A stretch of DNA of 29,553 bases from a virus. The notes beneath the pieces are model-generated. The model saw only the letters and a program-made list of their open reading frames with translations, had not been told where the DNA came from and searched no databases. How positions within the stretch are numbered: position 1 is the stretch's first letter; each line of letters opens with the position of its first letter. The stretch spans positions 1-29,553 of the IMG/VR virus record IMGVR_UViG_3300031951_000883, one strand, 5' to 3'. Below, piece after piece: positions 1 through 8,651 of the stretch. The position numbers and the translations under genes were made by a program.

Positions 1-1
1 A

Positions 2-784
2 TTTAAAGAAGAGGACATTATTAACCAAGACAGTTTTTTAAAATTTTGTGAAAACAATAATATTTGTTTTATTAAAACTGATTTTTTTTACTTAGGTCAA
101 CAACATATATGGAGAGACACTCTTCACCCAACAAAGATTGATAATATTTGTGTGGTGGGTCATTCTGACCACCCCGTTGTTGATGAAATTTCAAAAAAAT
201 TTAATATGGTTTTCTGTATAAACAGATTAACTACCGAGTCCAATACTTTTGGTTTACCTTTAGGTATTACTAGTGACTGTGACGATAGTCCATTACATAG
301 GGTTTATGGTAATAAAAAAATTATGATTGAGGTTTCTAATGAAGAAATCGAAAAAACTAATTTAGTTTATTTAAATTTTAGTATTAACACATATACTAAA
401 TTAAGACAATTGGTTTATAATAAGTTTGGAGGAAAACCTTGGGTAAAAATAGGTGATACGTTCCCAACTATTAATGCTCGTAAAAAATACCTGAGGGAAA
501 TTAAATCTTCAAAATTTGTTTTATGTCCTAGAGGTAATGGTATCGATACTCATAGAATATGGGAAACATTATATATGGGAAGTATACCTATTGTAATTTA
601 CGAAGAAACTCATCATTTGTTTACTGATTTACCAATTTTATTTATTAAAGATTGGGATGAAATAACATATGACTTTTTAAATGAAAAATATGAAGAAATA
701 ATTAATAAAAATTGGTCTTATGATAAATTAAAAATGAGCTATTGGGAAAATTTTATTAAACAAAAAATATCAGAAATTAAATGA
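2..784 (+). CDS. Exostosin-like (GT47-type) glycosyltransferase, 5'-truncated by window edge
   Basis: The reading frame is open from base 2, so the true start lies outside the window; a GTG at 152 is internal. About 260 residues are visible. The C-terminal half carries SSKFVLCPRGNGIDTHRIW followed by an ETLYMGSIPIV segment, the nucleotide-sugar-binding signature of exostosin-like glycosyltransferases, in which the Glu of the WETLYMG stretch is typically conserved. The family transfers a sugar from a nucleotide donor; the acceptor cannot be read from sequence. The stop codon overlaps the start of the GDP-mannose dehydratase gene (ATGA), so the two are translationally coupled. With two further glycosyltransferases downstream this suggests glycan modification of virion or host surface. 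Family call fairly firm, substrate unknown. Confidence 0.72.
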   Translation, partial: FKEEDIINQDSFLKFCENNNICFIKTDFFYLGQQHIWRDTLHPTKIDNICVVGHSDHPVVDEISKKFNMVFCINRLTTESNTFGLPLGITSDCDDSPLHRVYGNKKIMIEVSNEEIEKTNLVYLNFSINTYTKLRQLVYNKFGGKPWVKIGDTFPTINARKKYLREIKSSKFVLCPRGNGIDTHRIWETLYMGSIPIVIYEETHHLFTDLPILFIKDWDEITYDFLNEKYEEIINKNWSYDKLKMSYWENFIKQKISEIK

Positions 785-1770
785 AAAAAAAAGCAATTAT
801 AACAGGTATTAATGGCCAAGATGGTTCATACCTTTCAGAACTTTTATTAGATAAAGGTTATGAAGTACACGGTACGCTTAAACGTAATTCAGTATCAGAA
901 AATCAGACTGCAAGATTAGATAATGTGTATGGTAAAGTAATTTTACATTACGCAGATATGACTGATTTATCGTCACTTATTAGTGTAATACAAAAAGTTA
1001 TGCCAGATGAAATTTATAATTTGGCGGCCCAATCTCACGTTAGAATTTCATTTGACCAACCGATATATACCGCGAATGTTACAGGTTTAGGTACATTAAA
1101 TCTATTAGAAGCCGTTAAATTAATTAAACCTAACACTAAAATATACCAAGCATCTTCATCTGAAATGTTTGGTAACACTATTGATTCCGATGGATTCCAA
1201 AGAGAAACAACACCACTAAATCCAGTGTCTCCATATGGATGTGCAAAAGTATTTAGTTATAATATTTGTCGTAATTATAGAAATTCTTACGGAATGTTTA
1301 TTTCAAATGGTATTTTATTTAATCACGAATCACCAAGAAGGGGAACAAACTTTGTAACCAATAAAGTATGTAAAGAAGCCGTTAAGATTAAATTAGGACT
1401 ATCTAATGAACTTAAATTAGGTAATCTTGACGCAACTCGTGATTGGGGACACGCCAAAGATTATGTAAGAGCAATGTGGGAGATTCTTCAATTAGAAAAT
1501 CCGGATGATTTTGTTTGTTCAACAGGAATATCCCATTCAGTTAGAGAACTTTGTGATTATGTATTTTCATCTTTAGGTTTAGATTATCAAGAATATGTCA
1601 CCCAAGATGAAAAATTTTTAAGACCTGAAGAACTACACGACTTGAAAGGAGACTCATCTAAATTAGTTAAATCAACAGGGTGGTCCCACGACTACACATT
1701 TGAAACAATGTTAGACGAGATGGTTAGTTATTGGTTAACATATTACAGTGATGGTAATATTAACCATTAA
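781..1770 (+). CDS. gmd: GDP-mannose 4,6-dehydratase
   Basis: Converts GDP-mannose to GDP-4-keto-6-deoxymannose, the precursor of GDP-fucose, GDP-rhamnose and related deoxysugars. It is an extended short-chain dehydrogenase/reductase: the NADP-binding glycine motif TGINGQDG is at residues 8-15, an ASSSEMFG stretch (124-131) supplies the catalytic Ser/Glu region, and the YxxxK pair is Tyr152/Lys156. NHESPRRG near 181 and TRDWGHAKDYVRA further on are typical of this enzyme. At 329 residues it is slightly shorter than common bacterial versions (about 345-370). The start overlaps the upstream glycosyltransferase stop by 4 bp. No reductase or epimerase completing the pathway lies in the window, so the product must be finished by the host or by genes elsewhere. 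Confidence 0.93.
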   Translation: MKKKAIITGINGQDGSYLSELLLDKGYEVHGTLKRNSVSENQTARLDNVYGKVILHYADMTDLSSLISVIQKVMPDEIYNLAAQSHVRISFDQPIYTANVTGLGTLNLLEAVKLIKPNTKIYQASSSEMFGNTIDSDGFQRETTPLNPVSPYGCAKVFSYNICRNYRNSYGMFISNGILFNHESPRRGTNFVTNKVCKEAVKIKLGLSNELKLGNLDATRDWGHAKDYVRAMWEILQLENPDDFVCSTGISHSVRELCDYVFSSLGLDYQEYVTQDEKFLRPEELHDLKGDSSKLVKSTGWSHDYTFETMLDEMVSYWLTYYSDGNINH

Positions 1771-1791
1771 TTTAAAATTAAAAAATAAAAT

Positions 1792-2529
1792 ATGACAAGA
1801 AAAAAACCACCATTTAAAGAGACTCAAACTTTTCAAACAGAGGCAAAACCAAAGATTAGTAAAAAAGAACAAATTGGTCAAATTATTAAAAGTAAGACTA
1901 AAAATAAATTCTTATCCCAAGGACAAGAAGAATACTATGATAAATTAGTTAATAACCAAATCACAATTTGTTCAGGTCCTGCGGGTGTTGGTAAGAGTTA
2001 TATTGCAATGAAATGTGCGGTTGACTTATTACAAGATTCAAGAACCCCATACGAAAAAATTATTATCGTAAGACCTGCGGTTGAGGCTGAAGAAAAATTA
2101 GGTTCATTACCTGGAAATTTGGAAGAAAAGTTAGACCCTTATATTTTCCCATCTTATTACCTTTTAAATAAAATTATTGGTAAAGAGACAAGAGAAAAAT
2201 TAAAGTCTATTGAAGTGATTGAAGTATTTGCATTGGCGTATATGAGAGGAATGAACATTGATAATTCCATTCTAATATTTGAAGAAGCCCAAAACTCATC
2301 TCCAGGTCAAATGAAATTATTATTAACACGTATTGGATTTAACAGTAAATTCTTCATTTCAGGTGACGTTGAGCAAACCGATAGATACAAGAATAAAGAA
2401 CACTCAGGGTTATTTGACGCAATTGAGAAATTTAAAGATGTTCCTGATATCGGAGTTCATAAATTTGGAGACGACGATATTGTAAGAAATCCATTAATTT
2501 CAAAAATTTTAAAGAAATATGATAACTAA
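1792..2529 (+). CDS. phoH: PhoH-like P-loop ATPase
   Basis: A 245-residue PhoH-family ATPase. A basic N-terminal extension of about 40 residues precedes the core. Walker A is GPAGVGKS (62-69), RPAVEAEEKLGSLPG (from 94) is the characteristic PhoH stretch, Walker B is ILIFEEAQ (160-167), and SGDVEQTD (190-197) is a sensor-like segment. PhoH proteins are very common in marine and T4-like phages; their role in infection is unsettled, with links to RNA metabolism and phosphate stress proposed for the family. The last codons overlap the next gene by 11 bp. The leader is A/T-rich with no Shine-Dalgarno sequence. Confidence 0.9.
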   Translation: MTRKKPPFKETQTFQTEAKPKISKKEQIGQIIKSKTKNKFLSQGQEEYYDKLVNNQITICSGPAGVGKSYIAMKCAVDLLQDSRTPYEKIIIVRPAVEAEEKLGSLPGNLEEKLDPYIFPSYYLLNKIIGKETREKLKSIEVIEVFALAYMRGMNIDNSILIFEEAQNSSPGQMKLLLTRIGFNSKFFISGDVEQTDRYKNKEHSGLFDAIEKFKDVPDIGVHKFGDDDIVRNPLISKILKKYDN

Positions 2530-3187
2530 AATTGGTATTGATTTAAATGGAGTTTTAAGGGATATTAATTTAAAAATATCCCAAATTTATGAGAAGAATT
2601 TTATTGAGACGTATTCTGAAGATTATAGTGATGGTATTAAAACCTACACATTAGATATGTCAGGGAATACAGAATTAGAAGAACAATCTGAACCATTTAA
2701 ATACGAAATGAATTTACCGGTTAAAAGTTTAAATTTAATAGAACATTTTAAATTTGAAACTGAGGATGATTTCTATGATTTTCTTTACGAAGATTTTGCA
2801 ATGCAAATTTTTGGTCACTCACCATCAACTGAAATGAATTCATTTGTAGTGTTAAATGATTTAATTGATTCAACAAAAGGAAAATATGAATTTTCAATTT
2901 TTTCAAAAGAATTTAGTAAATCAAAACCCGCATCATTATTTTTCATTTCAAAATTTGGTTGTATGATTGACTCAGTTATTTTTTACAATAACAACAATTT
3001 ACAAAATAAACTTTCTGATTATGATGTAATTGTTACCGCTAATCCTGAGTTAATTAAATTATACCCTGAAAAGTGTATAAAATATGTTACAACATATAAT
3101 GAGGACACAATATGTAATAGTGAAATAGTAACATTAAAAGAATTAATAAATAAAATAGAGGAAATTAAAAATGTTGACCTTATTTAA
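2519..3187 (+). CDS. HAD-like hydrolase-fold protein (phage conserved hypothetical)
   Basis: A 222-residue protein whose N-terminus reads IGIDLNGVLRD (residues 5-15). This resembles HAD motif I (hhhDxDG), but the second Asp, normally the general acid/base, is Asn10. A candidate motif II is FSIFSK (125-130) and a candidate motif IV is DYDVIVTANPEL (167-178), which fits a 5'(3')-nucleotidase-type HAD protein in a phage. The Asp-to-Asn change leaves catalysis doubtful; it could be a degenerate or binding-only protein. It overlaps the phoH gene upstream by 11 bp and the small gene downstream by 17 bp, so it sits in a tight operon. Fold assignment is moderate, function unknown. Confidence 0.55.
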   Translation: MITKIGIDLNGVLRDINLKISQIYEKNFIETYSEDYSDGIKTYTLDMSGNTELEEQSEPFKYEMNLPVKSLNLIEHFKFETEDDFYDFLYEDFAMQIFGHSPSTEMNSFVVLNDLIDSTKGKYEFSIFSKEFSKSKPASLFFISKFGCMIDSVIFYNNNNLQNKLSDYDVIVTANPELIKLYPEKCIKYVTTYNEDTICNSEIVTLKELINKIEEIKNVDLI

Positions 3188-3437
3188 CGAACACTACTAT
3201 CTTGATATTACTGAAATAGAAAATCAAGTTAATTTGGCCCCTGAAACTACTGAGTCAGGTAAAACCGAACAACACATTTCAGTTGTAAAATATGAAATGA
3301 TTAAAACAATGATTGATGTTTTGGTAACAGAACGAGAAGATGCCGATGAGGCATTAGGTCATAAAACCGCAGTAAGTATCCCTTATAAATTAGCGTTTAA
3401 TACTCTATTAAACATCGGTATTTTAAAAAAATATTAA
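3171..3437 (+). CDS. Small conserved phage protein, unknown function
   Basis: An 88-residue acidic protein with no motif I can name. It begins with a hydrophobic/aromatic stretch (LFNEHYYLDI), has a charged middle rich in Glu and Thr, and ends in a predicted helical segment (SIPYKLAFNTLLNIGILKKY). Its start lies inside the end of the HAD-like gene, supporting co-translation. It has no signal peptide, membrane segment or cysteine. Reality as a gene is well supported by the overlap and the coding character; function is not. Confidence 0.6.
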   Translation: MLTLFNEHYYLDITEIENQVNLAPETTESGKTEQHISVVKYEMIKTMIDVLVTEREDADEALGHKTAVSIPYKLAFNTLLNIGILKKY

Positions 3438-3458
3438 TAAAAAATAAATAATATAAAA

Positions 3459-4523
3459 ATGGAACAAAATAATTTTGATAAATTGTTAGTCTCAATTAAC
3501 AATTTAAAAGAAAAAAAATCAAGATTGTATTTTTTTGTACAAGACACAAAAGGTAATGCTAAAGCGTCTGTCGCTTATGTTTACAGAATGGCCTTGGCGT
3601 TAAAAAACGCAGGGTTTAACCCAATCATCTTACACGAACAAAAAGATTACACTGGAGTTGGTGAATGGTTAGGAAGTGAGTATATGGAGATTATCCATAA
3701 CTCAATTGAGGGTCAACAATTACAAATTTCACCTGAAGACTTTATAATTGTACCTGAAATTTTTGGCTATATGATGCCTCAAGTTAGTAATTTACCTTGT
3801 GGTAAAATTGTACTATGTCAATCAGGTGATTGGGTTACTGAGACGTTGTCACCAGGACAATCTTGGTCAACATTAGGATTTACAAAATCAATCATTACTA
3901 GCGATTGGTTAAAATCATATGTCGCTCCAATTATGAAAGGAGTATCATATGACGTTGTGGAACCTGTGATATCAGATAGATTTTCAGTATCAAAGTATCC
4001 CTCAAAACCAATAATTGCGGTTCATTCGAGAGAACAAAGAGATGGTGTTAATTTAATTAAAAAATTCTATTTAAAATTCCCTCAGTTTAGATGGGTAACA
4101 TTTAGAGATATGCGTTCTCAAACTGAAGAGGAATTCTCAAACACTTTAAAAGAATGTTGTTTGTCAGTATGGATGGATACCCAAAGTTCATTTGGTACAT
4201 ATCCTCTTGAGTCTATGGCATCTAACTGTCCAGTGATTGGGTTAGTACCAGATATTAAACCTGATTGGATGGATGAAAATAACGGTATTTGGACTAAAGA
4301 TGCCGATAAAATGATTGATATGATTGCCGATTATATCCAAAATTGGATTGAAGATAATATTTCTGAAAAATTATATGAAGACGGATTAAATACCTCTTCA
4401 AAGTATAACAATTTGGAAAAATTTAATCAGAATGTTGTTGAGTTATTTACATCATATTCAAAATTTAGAATGGATACATTCTCAGAACAATTAAATAAAT
4501 TTAAAACAGAAACAGAAGCCTAA
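3459..4523 (+). CDS. GT-B glycosyltransferase (GT4-like)
   Basis: A 354-residue protein with the two-domain layout of group 1 glycosyltransferases. The N-terminal half has a GNAKASVAYVYRMALALKNAG stretch (32-52), the usual place for the acceptor-domain helix after a glycine-rich loop. The C-terminal half has the donor-binding segment FGTYPLESMASNCPVIG (245-261) with Glu251 in the position of the conserved EX7E-type glutamate. No signal peptide or membrane anchor is visible, so it acts in the cytoplasm. It follows a 21-bp A-rich leader and is separated by one base from a second glycosyltransferase. Donor and acceptor are unknown; GDP-linked sugars are plausible given the nearby gmd. Confidence 0.75.
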   Translation: MEQNNFDKLLVSINNLKEKKSRLYFFVQDTKGNAKASVAYVYRMALALKNAGFNPIILHEQKDYTGVGEWLGSEYMEIIHNSIEGQQLQISPEDFIIVPEIFGYMMPQVSNLPCGKIVLCQSGDWVTETLSPGQSWSTLGFTKSIITSDWLKSYVAPIMKGVSYDVVEPVISDRFSVSKYPSKPIIAVHSREQRDGVNLIKKFYLKFPQFRWVTFRDMRSQTEEEFSNTLKECCLSVWMDTQSSFGTYPLESMASNCPVIGLVPDIKPDWMDENNGIWTKDADKMIDMIADYIQNWIEDNISEKLYEDGLNTSSKYNNLEKFNQNVVELFTSYSKFRMDTFSEQLNKFKTETEA

Positions 4524-4524
4524 T

Positions 4525-5331
4525 ATGGAAAATAATTTTGATTTAACAATTGTACTACCTATTAAATCAGCGGTTGTACCATTTTTTGATGATTTTTTTG
4601 ATAAATCAATCACATCAATTAAAAACCAAGAAGTTAAACCTTCAGAAGTAATAATCATTCATACTTCAGAAATTAATCTTACAGAATTTTTAAAATCTTA
4701 TGATTTTGGAGATTTAAATGTTAGAATGATTGAATGGGATTTAGAACCTAATTTTTGCGACCAAGTTAATTTAGGAGTTGCTGAGTCAAAAAGTAAATGG
4801 GTCACTGTTTTAGAATTTGATGATGAGTATTCAAAAATTTGGTTTAAAAATGCTAAAAAATACTCTGAGATTTACACTGACGTTGATTGTTTCCTACCTA
4901 TTGTTGTAGATGTTGATGATAAAGGAGTATTCGCAGGATTTACTAACGAAGCAACATTCGCCGCAAATTTTAGTCAAGAAATGGGATATCTAACAAATGA
5001 AACTTTACATTCTTACCAAAATTTTCAAACTTCAGGTATGGTTATTAAAAAAGATACCTTTATTGATTTTGGAGGATTTAAACCATCAATGAAATTGACA
5101 TTTGTTTATGAGTTATTTTTAAGATTAACTTATAATTCAGTTAAAATTATGTCAATTCCAAGATTAGGATATAAACACATTAATTTAAGACAAGGTTCTA
5201 TTTTTTGGAATTACAAAAATGGGGATACCACACTGTCTGAAGATGAGGTTAAGTTTTGGATTAATTCGGCCAAGAAAGAGTATTTCTTTGTTGAGGACCG
5301 AAACATAAAATATGAACCTGAAACAGTTTAA
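4525..5331 (+). CDS. GT-A glycosyltransferase (GT2-like)
   Basis: A 268-residue GT2-like protein. It opens with the Rossmann-like LTIVLPIKSAV (7-17) and SITSIKNQEVKPSEVIII (28-45), typical of family 2. The metal-binding acidic motif is LEFDDEYS (96-103), and SGMVIKKDTFIDFGGF further on matches the acceptor-site loop seen in the family. The gene lies one base after the GT4-like gene and its stop codon overlaps the start of the sigma gene (TAATG), so three proteins are likely co-translated. The target may be a phage structural protein, phage DNA or a host surface glycan; sequence alone does not decide. Confidence 0.78.
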   Translation: MENNFDLTIVLPIKSAVVPFFDDFFDKSITSIKNQEVKPSEVIIIHTSEINLTEFLKSYDFGDLNVRMIEWDLEPNFCDQVNLGVAESKSKWVTVLEFDDEYSKIWFKNAKKYSEIYTDVDCFLPIVVDVDDKGVFAGFTNEATFAANFSQEMGYLTNETLHSYQNFQTSGMVIKKDTFIDFGGFKPSMKLTFVYELFLRLTYNSVKIMSIPRLGYKHINLRQGSIFWNYKNGDTTLSEDEVKFWINSAKKEYFFVEDRNIKYEPETV

Positions 5332-6077
5332 TGAATAATGATTATTCAGGTACTACAGAAATAGTTGTTCAAAAGGGTAAAAAAGTTAAAGCCGCTGGTG
5401 AAAACTATTTTGACCAAAGAGAAGAATTGGCAGTTAGGATGTTCCTGACTGCCGATACTTACAATGAAAGGAATAAGATTTATAATGACTATTTAAGACA
5501 TCCACTTGATAAAATGATATCTTCAATTATTAGAAGATATAAACTTTATCGTAAAGATATGGATTTTAATGAAATCCATACTGACACTCATTCTTTTTTA
5601 ATGACTAAAATTGAAAAATTTAGTCCTTCTAAAGAAAAGAAAGCGTATTCTTATTTTGGGACAATCTGTAAAAATTATTTAATGGGACAGATTCTTAAAG
5701 ACCAAAAAGAAACAAACCGTAAAATTTCATATGAAGACATTTCTTCAGATTTAGAAAATAATCCTGCAATGGTTTATTATTTAGAAGATGATGAAGATGA
5801 TACAACAAATGTATTAATGGATTTGCTTGGGGTGGTTAAGAATAAATTACCTGATTTTGATGAGTCATCCAATGAACATAAATTAGGATTGGCATTATGT
5901 GATATTTTAGAAAATTATAAATTAATTTTTCAAACATCTGACAATAATAAATTTAATAAAAATCTGATACTTCTTTCATTACGTGAAATGACTAATTTAT
6001 CAACCAAAGAAATTAGAACAAGTATGAAAAAGTATAAAGTCTTATACGAAAATTTAATAAAGACTGTAGAAGATTGA
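5331..6077 (+). CDS. 55: Late-transcription sigma factor (T4 gp55-like)
   Basis: A 248-residue protein related to phage late sigma factors. Residues about 50-121 resemble sigma-70 region 2: a helix with SSIIRRYKLYRKDMDFNEI (64-82), then FSPSKEKKAYSYF (97-109) and TICKNYLMGQIL (111-122), the core-binding and -10-recognition part. There is no recognisable region 4, as in T4 gp55, which relies on a separate -35-type factor and the sliding clamp. An acidic linker (150-158) precedes a helical C-terminal half. It should direct host RNA polymerase to late promoters. It is coupled to the glycosyltransferase upstream through TAATG and is followed directly by virion genes. Confidence 0.75.
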   Translation: MNNDYSGTTEIVVQKGKKVKAAGENYFDQREELAVRMFLTADTYNERNKIYNDYLRHPLDKMISSIIRRYKLYRKDMDFNEIHTDTHSFLMTKIEKFSPSKEKKAYSYFGTICKNYLMGQILKDQKETNRKISYEDISSDLENNPAMVYYLEDDEDDTTNVLMDLLGVVKNKLPDFDESSNEHKLGLALCDILENYKLIFQTSDNNKFNKNLILLSLREMTNLSTKEIRTSMKKYKVLYENLIKTVED

Positions 6078-6105
6078 TAAAATTGTAGATTTTATATTTA
6101 TTAGT

Positions 6106-6468
6106 ATGACAAAACCCAGAAAAAAAGAAATTAATTTTACAAAAGAATCAATTCAAGTTCTTATGCAGGAAATCTATAACGAATTAGTTGAACAAAGGTC
6201 AACTGCGTTAAGAATTCAAAATAAAATGATTTCAATGATGAAAGAACCTGAGGATATGACACTAATAGGTCCTGTTATTGAAAAACAACAGAAGATAATC
6301 AACGAATGTGTTGAAAAGAAAATTTCATTGTCAAAATTACAAGCAAATATATGGGAAAAAAGTTCTCAAACAGATTCATTTAGTTTATCAGAATTTGACG
6401 ATGATGTGTTAAAAGGTTTAATTGATAAAGATATTGATTCTGATAATAACATTAAATTATCACTATAA
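6106..6468 (+). CDS. Small helical protein at head of the baseplate block, unknown function
   Basis: A 120-residue protein, mostly helical by composition, with a basic start (TKPRKKEINF), a central coiled-coil-like stretch and an acidic tail (FDDDVLKGLIDKDIDSD). No motif is recognised. An ATATTTATTA element lies at 6094-6103, only 2 bp before the start codon (see findings). The next gene starts 2 bp after its stop, which ties it to the baseplate-like genes. It could be a small baseplate or chaperone component, but that is only inference from position. Confidence 0.55.
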   Translation: MTKPRKKEINFTKESIQVLMQEIYNELVEQRSTALRIQNKMISMMKEPEDMTLIGPVIEKQQKIINECVEKKISLSKLQANIWEKSSQTDSFSLSEFDDDVLKGLIDKDIDSDNNIKLSL

Positions 6469-6470
6469 TA

Positions 6471-8429
6471 ATGTCTATCGATTTACGAAATAGTTACGAT
6501 ACGCTTAAAACTAGAGTTGGTGCAGCTAAAACCTATACCGAAGCTAAAACCGCACAGATAAATCAATTAAAAAATCAAGGAGATAACTTAGAGGATGCGT
6601 TAGCTAAAGGTAAAGCATCATTAGAGGAGTTCAAACAAAATGCCCAACGTATTAAACAAGACACAAAAAGTCAGTTATCTCAATTGTTTGATATTACAAG
6701 TTTAACTAATGGTGCCGGTTCAAGTACCACAAGTTATTTTAAAAACAAATTTATTTCTGCGATATATGCCAGTAAACCTGAGATTAAAAAGATTATAATT
6801 CAGGAAACAATTCACGCAATTAATTGTACATCTCAACAAGAGTTTATACCAAACAATCCAATCTATATTAATATTAATTCTATAGATTTTTTAAAGCAAT
6901 TACAAATTAATCCTGAAGATAAAAAAGGTAAATTTTATTACGAAAAAAAACAATTTTCAGTTAACGACACTAAAAAAAGTTTAAATAGAGAGTTATATAA
7001 AAGAACACAAAATACAGATGAATCATTTTCAGATGACCCATCTAATTTAGGATTATTATATCAGGGAGGGTCAGGGCAAAACTTATTTAACATAACATTT
7101 GTCACCCAAGATGGTAATGGTAATTTAGGTAGTTTTTTTAAAGTTGAGTTAAGTGAGAGATTATCTGCAAGTGGTATAAATAACGTACCAAATAAAGTTG
7201 CTGATTTTGTTACGGATTATTATAATAGTATTGAATTAGTTGAGCCTCATTTATATTCTGCAAAAATAATGGATATATTAACTGGAGCATTATCTGTTGA
7301 GGCGGGTGTAAAATCATTAGATGCGAATAGTAAAATCCAAAAATTTATGAATCGTATTTTAGGGTTGTGTTTTGACTCAACTCAAGAAATTGACACTCAA
7401 GGGTCTTCAAAAATACCAGAATTAGATGGTGTTGACGAGGATTTTTTTGAATTAACAAGTTTAAATTTAAGAGATATTGAGGAGCAACAAAATAGATACA
7501 ATAAAAGAGTTATTGAATTGGTGGATTGTGATAATATCCAATTACCCATTAATAATGATTTAATTTTTGAGGGTTTAGAACAAATTTTAAGTGGGTCTAC
7601 TTTATCTGAGGAAAATGACGCGATAGATGGATTAGTTGACAAAGTTTTAGCAAATGCTCAAAAAGATTTTAATTTAAATTTAAATCTTCCGGCGTATAAA
7701 TTAAGTCTTAATACTGATTTTATCAAAAATTTACCAATAGGTCTTGTAATGTCATTATTGTCACCTAAAGTGGTTTTACCAATAATGATAATGATTAAAT
7801 CATTAACTCAATCAATTGGAGATAACATTGATTATGCAATAGATAATGTACAAGATTTTTTTAATAAATTTAAAAGATATGTCATTAATATAACTTCAAA
7901 AATTGTTGCAATTTTTGTAAAAGTACTATTTGATTTAATTAAAAAAGATATTTTTAACTTACTACAAGTTATTGTTAAGGATTTAGCAAAAGAAAAAGCG
8001 TCTAAAAAATACGTTATGATTGCAAAACTTGTACAACTATTATTAGTCGTTGCAAATTTCATTAAAGACTATAGGCAATGTAAGTCAGTCATTGATGAGT
8101 TACTAAACCTATTTAGAGTTTTAACCTCAGGATGGGGTGGAGAAATCCCACTACCTCTACTTTTCGCAGCACAGGCATTAGATGGTTATTCGTATACAAG
8201 AGCATTTCTCGCAACAATTGAGGAGTTACAAAAATTAGGTATACCGACAGGAAGTCTCCCAAGTGGAGCTCCAAATAAATTTGTATTAGCTAAGTTAGCT
8301 CAAATGAAATCTATGGCCTTAGAGGAAGCGGAAAACGGTAAAGTTCAAATTGCAATACCTGCTTTGGCCGTGGCAGCATTTGGAGGGGGAACTACGATAC
8401 CACAATCAGCATTTGGTAAGAAATTTTAA
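6471..8429 (+). CDS. Large putative baseplate-hub/structural protein with hydrophobic C-terminal half
   Basis: A 652-residue protein. The first 65 residues or so form a coiled-coil-like region (repeated AKT, LKNQGDNLEDALAKG). The centre is mixed alpha/beta. Between about 419 and 535 there are three strongly hydrophobic stretches (around IGLVMSLLSPKVVLPIMIMI, SKIVAIFVKVLFDLI and AKLVQLLLVVANFI), which could be membrane-interacting. The C-terminal 80 residues are Gly/Ala/Pro-rich (GSLPSGAPN, AVAAFGGGTTIPQ). Its place ahead of a gp5-like baseplate gene suggests a tail-tip or baseplate-hub protein that meets the host envelope. I cannot match it to a specific T4 gene product. Confidence 0.5.
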   Translation: MSIDLRNSYDTLKTRVGAAKTYTEAKTAQINQLKNQGDNLEDALAKGKASLEEFKQNAQRIKQDTKSQLSQLFDITSLTNGAGSSTTSYFKNKFISAIYASKPEIKKIIIQETIHAINCTSQQEFIPNNPIYININSIDFLKQLQINPEDKKGKFYYEKKQFSVNDTKKSLNRELYKRTQNTDESFSDDPSNLGLLYQGGSGQNLFNITFVTQDGNGNLGSFFKVELSERLSASGINNVPNKVADFVTDYYNSIELVEPHLYSAKIMDILTGALSVEAGVKSLDANSKIQKFMNRILGLCFDSTQEIDTQGSSKIPELDGVDEDFFELTSLNLRDIEEQQNRYNKRVIELVDCDNIQLPINNDLIFEGLEQILSGSTLSEENDAIDGLVDKVLANAQKDFNLNLNLPAYKLSLNTDFIKNLPIGLVMSLLSPKVVLPIMIMIKSLTQSIGDNIDYAIDNVQDFFNKFKRYVINITSKIVAIFVKVLFDLIKKDIFNLLQVIVKDLAKEKASKKYVMIAKLVQLLLVVANFIKDYRQCKSVIDELLNLFRVLTSGWGGEIPLPLLFAAQALDGYSYTRAFLATIEELQKLGIPTGSLPSGAPNKFVLAKLAQMKSMALEEAENGKVQIAIPALAVAAFGGGTTIPQSAFGKKF

Positions 8430-8432
8430 GTT

Positions 8433-8651
8433 ATGATACAAACAGAAAAAAACGCAGAGAAGGTCATTGAGACTATACAAGATTATAAAAATAAAAGTAA
8501 TAAAGACCTTGAGTCCGCATTAAAATTTTTAAATGAAAATTTTGAAACGACTAAACAAGCAATTATTAAACTAACTCATCATTTTGATGAAATAGAAAAA
8601 GTATATAATTTAATTTTAGAAGAATACGAAAATAGAAATGTTAAAAAGTAA
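8433..8651 (+). CDS. Small helical protein, possible baseplate assembly factor
   Basis: A 72-residue, highly charged, wholly helical-looking protein containing heptad-like spacing (LESALKFLNENFETTKQAIIKLTHHFDEIEKVYNLI, about 27-61). It has no cysteine and no known motif. It starts 3 bp after the large structural gene and overlaps the gp5-like gene by 14 bp, so it is made together with them. T4-type baseplate clusters often contain small chaperone-like proteins, but that comparison is positional only. Confidence 0.55.
   Translation: MIQTEKNAEKVIETIQDYKNKSNKDLESALKFLNENFETTKQAIIKLTHHFDEIEKVYNLILEEYENRNVKK

Noticed and set aside
7397-8062. Two minus-strand ORFs within the large structural gene
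   Set aside because: They are antisense shadows with no promoter, no overlap pattern and no recognisable product.
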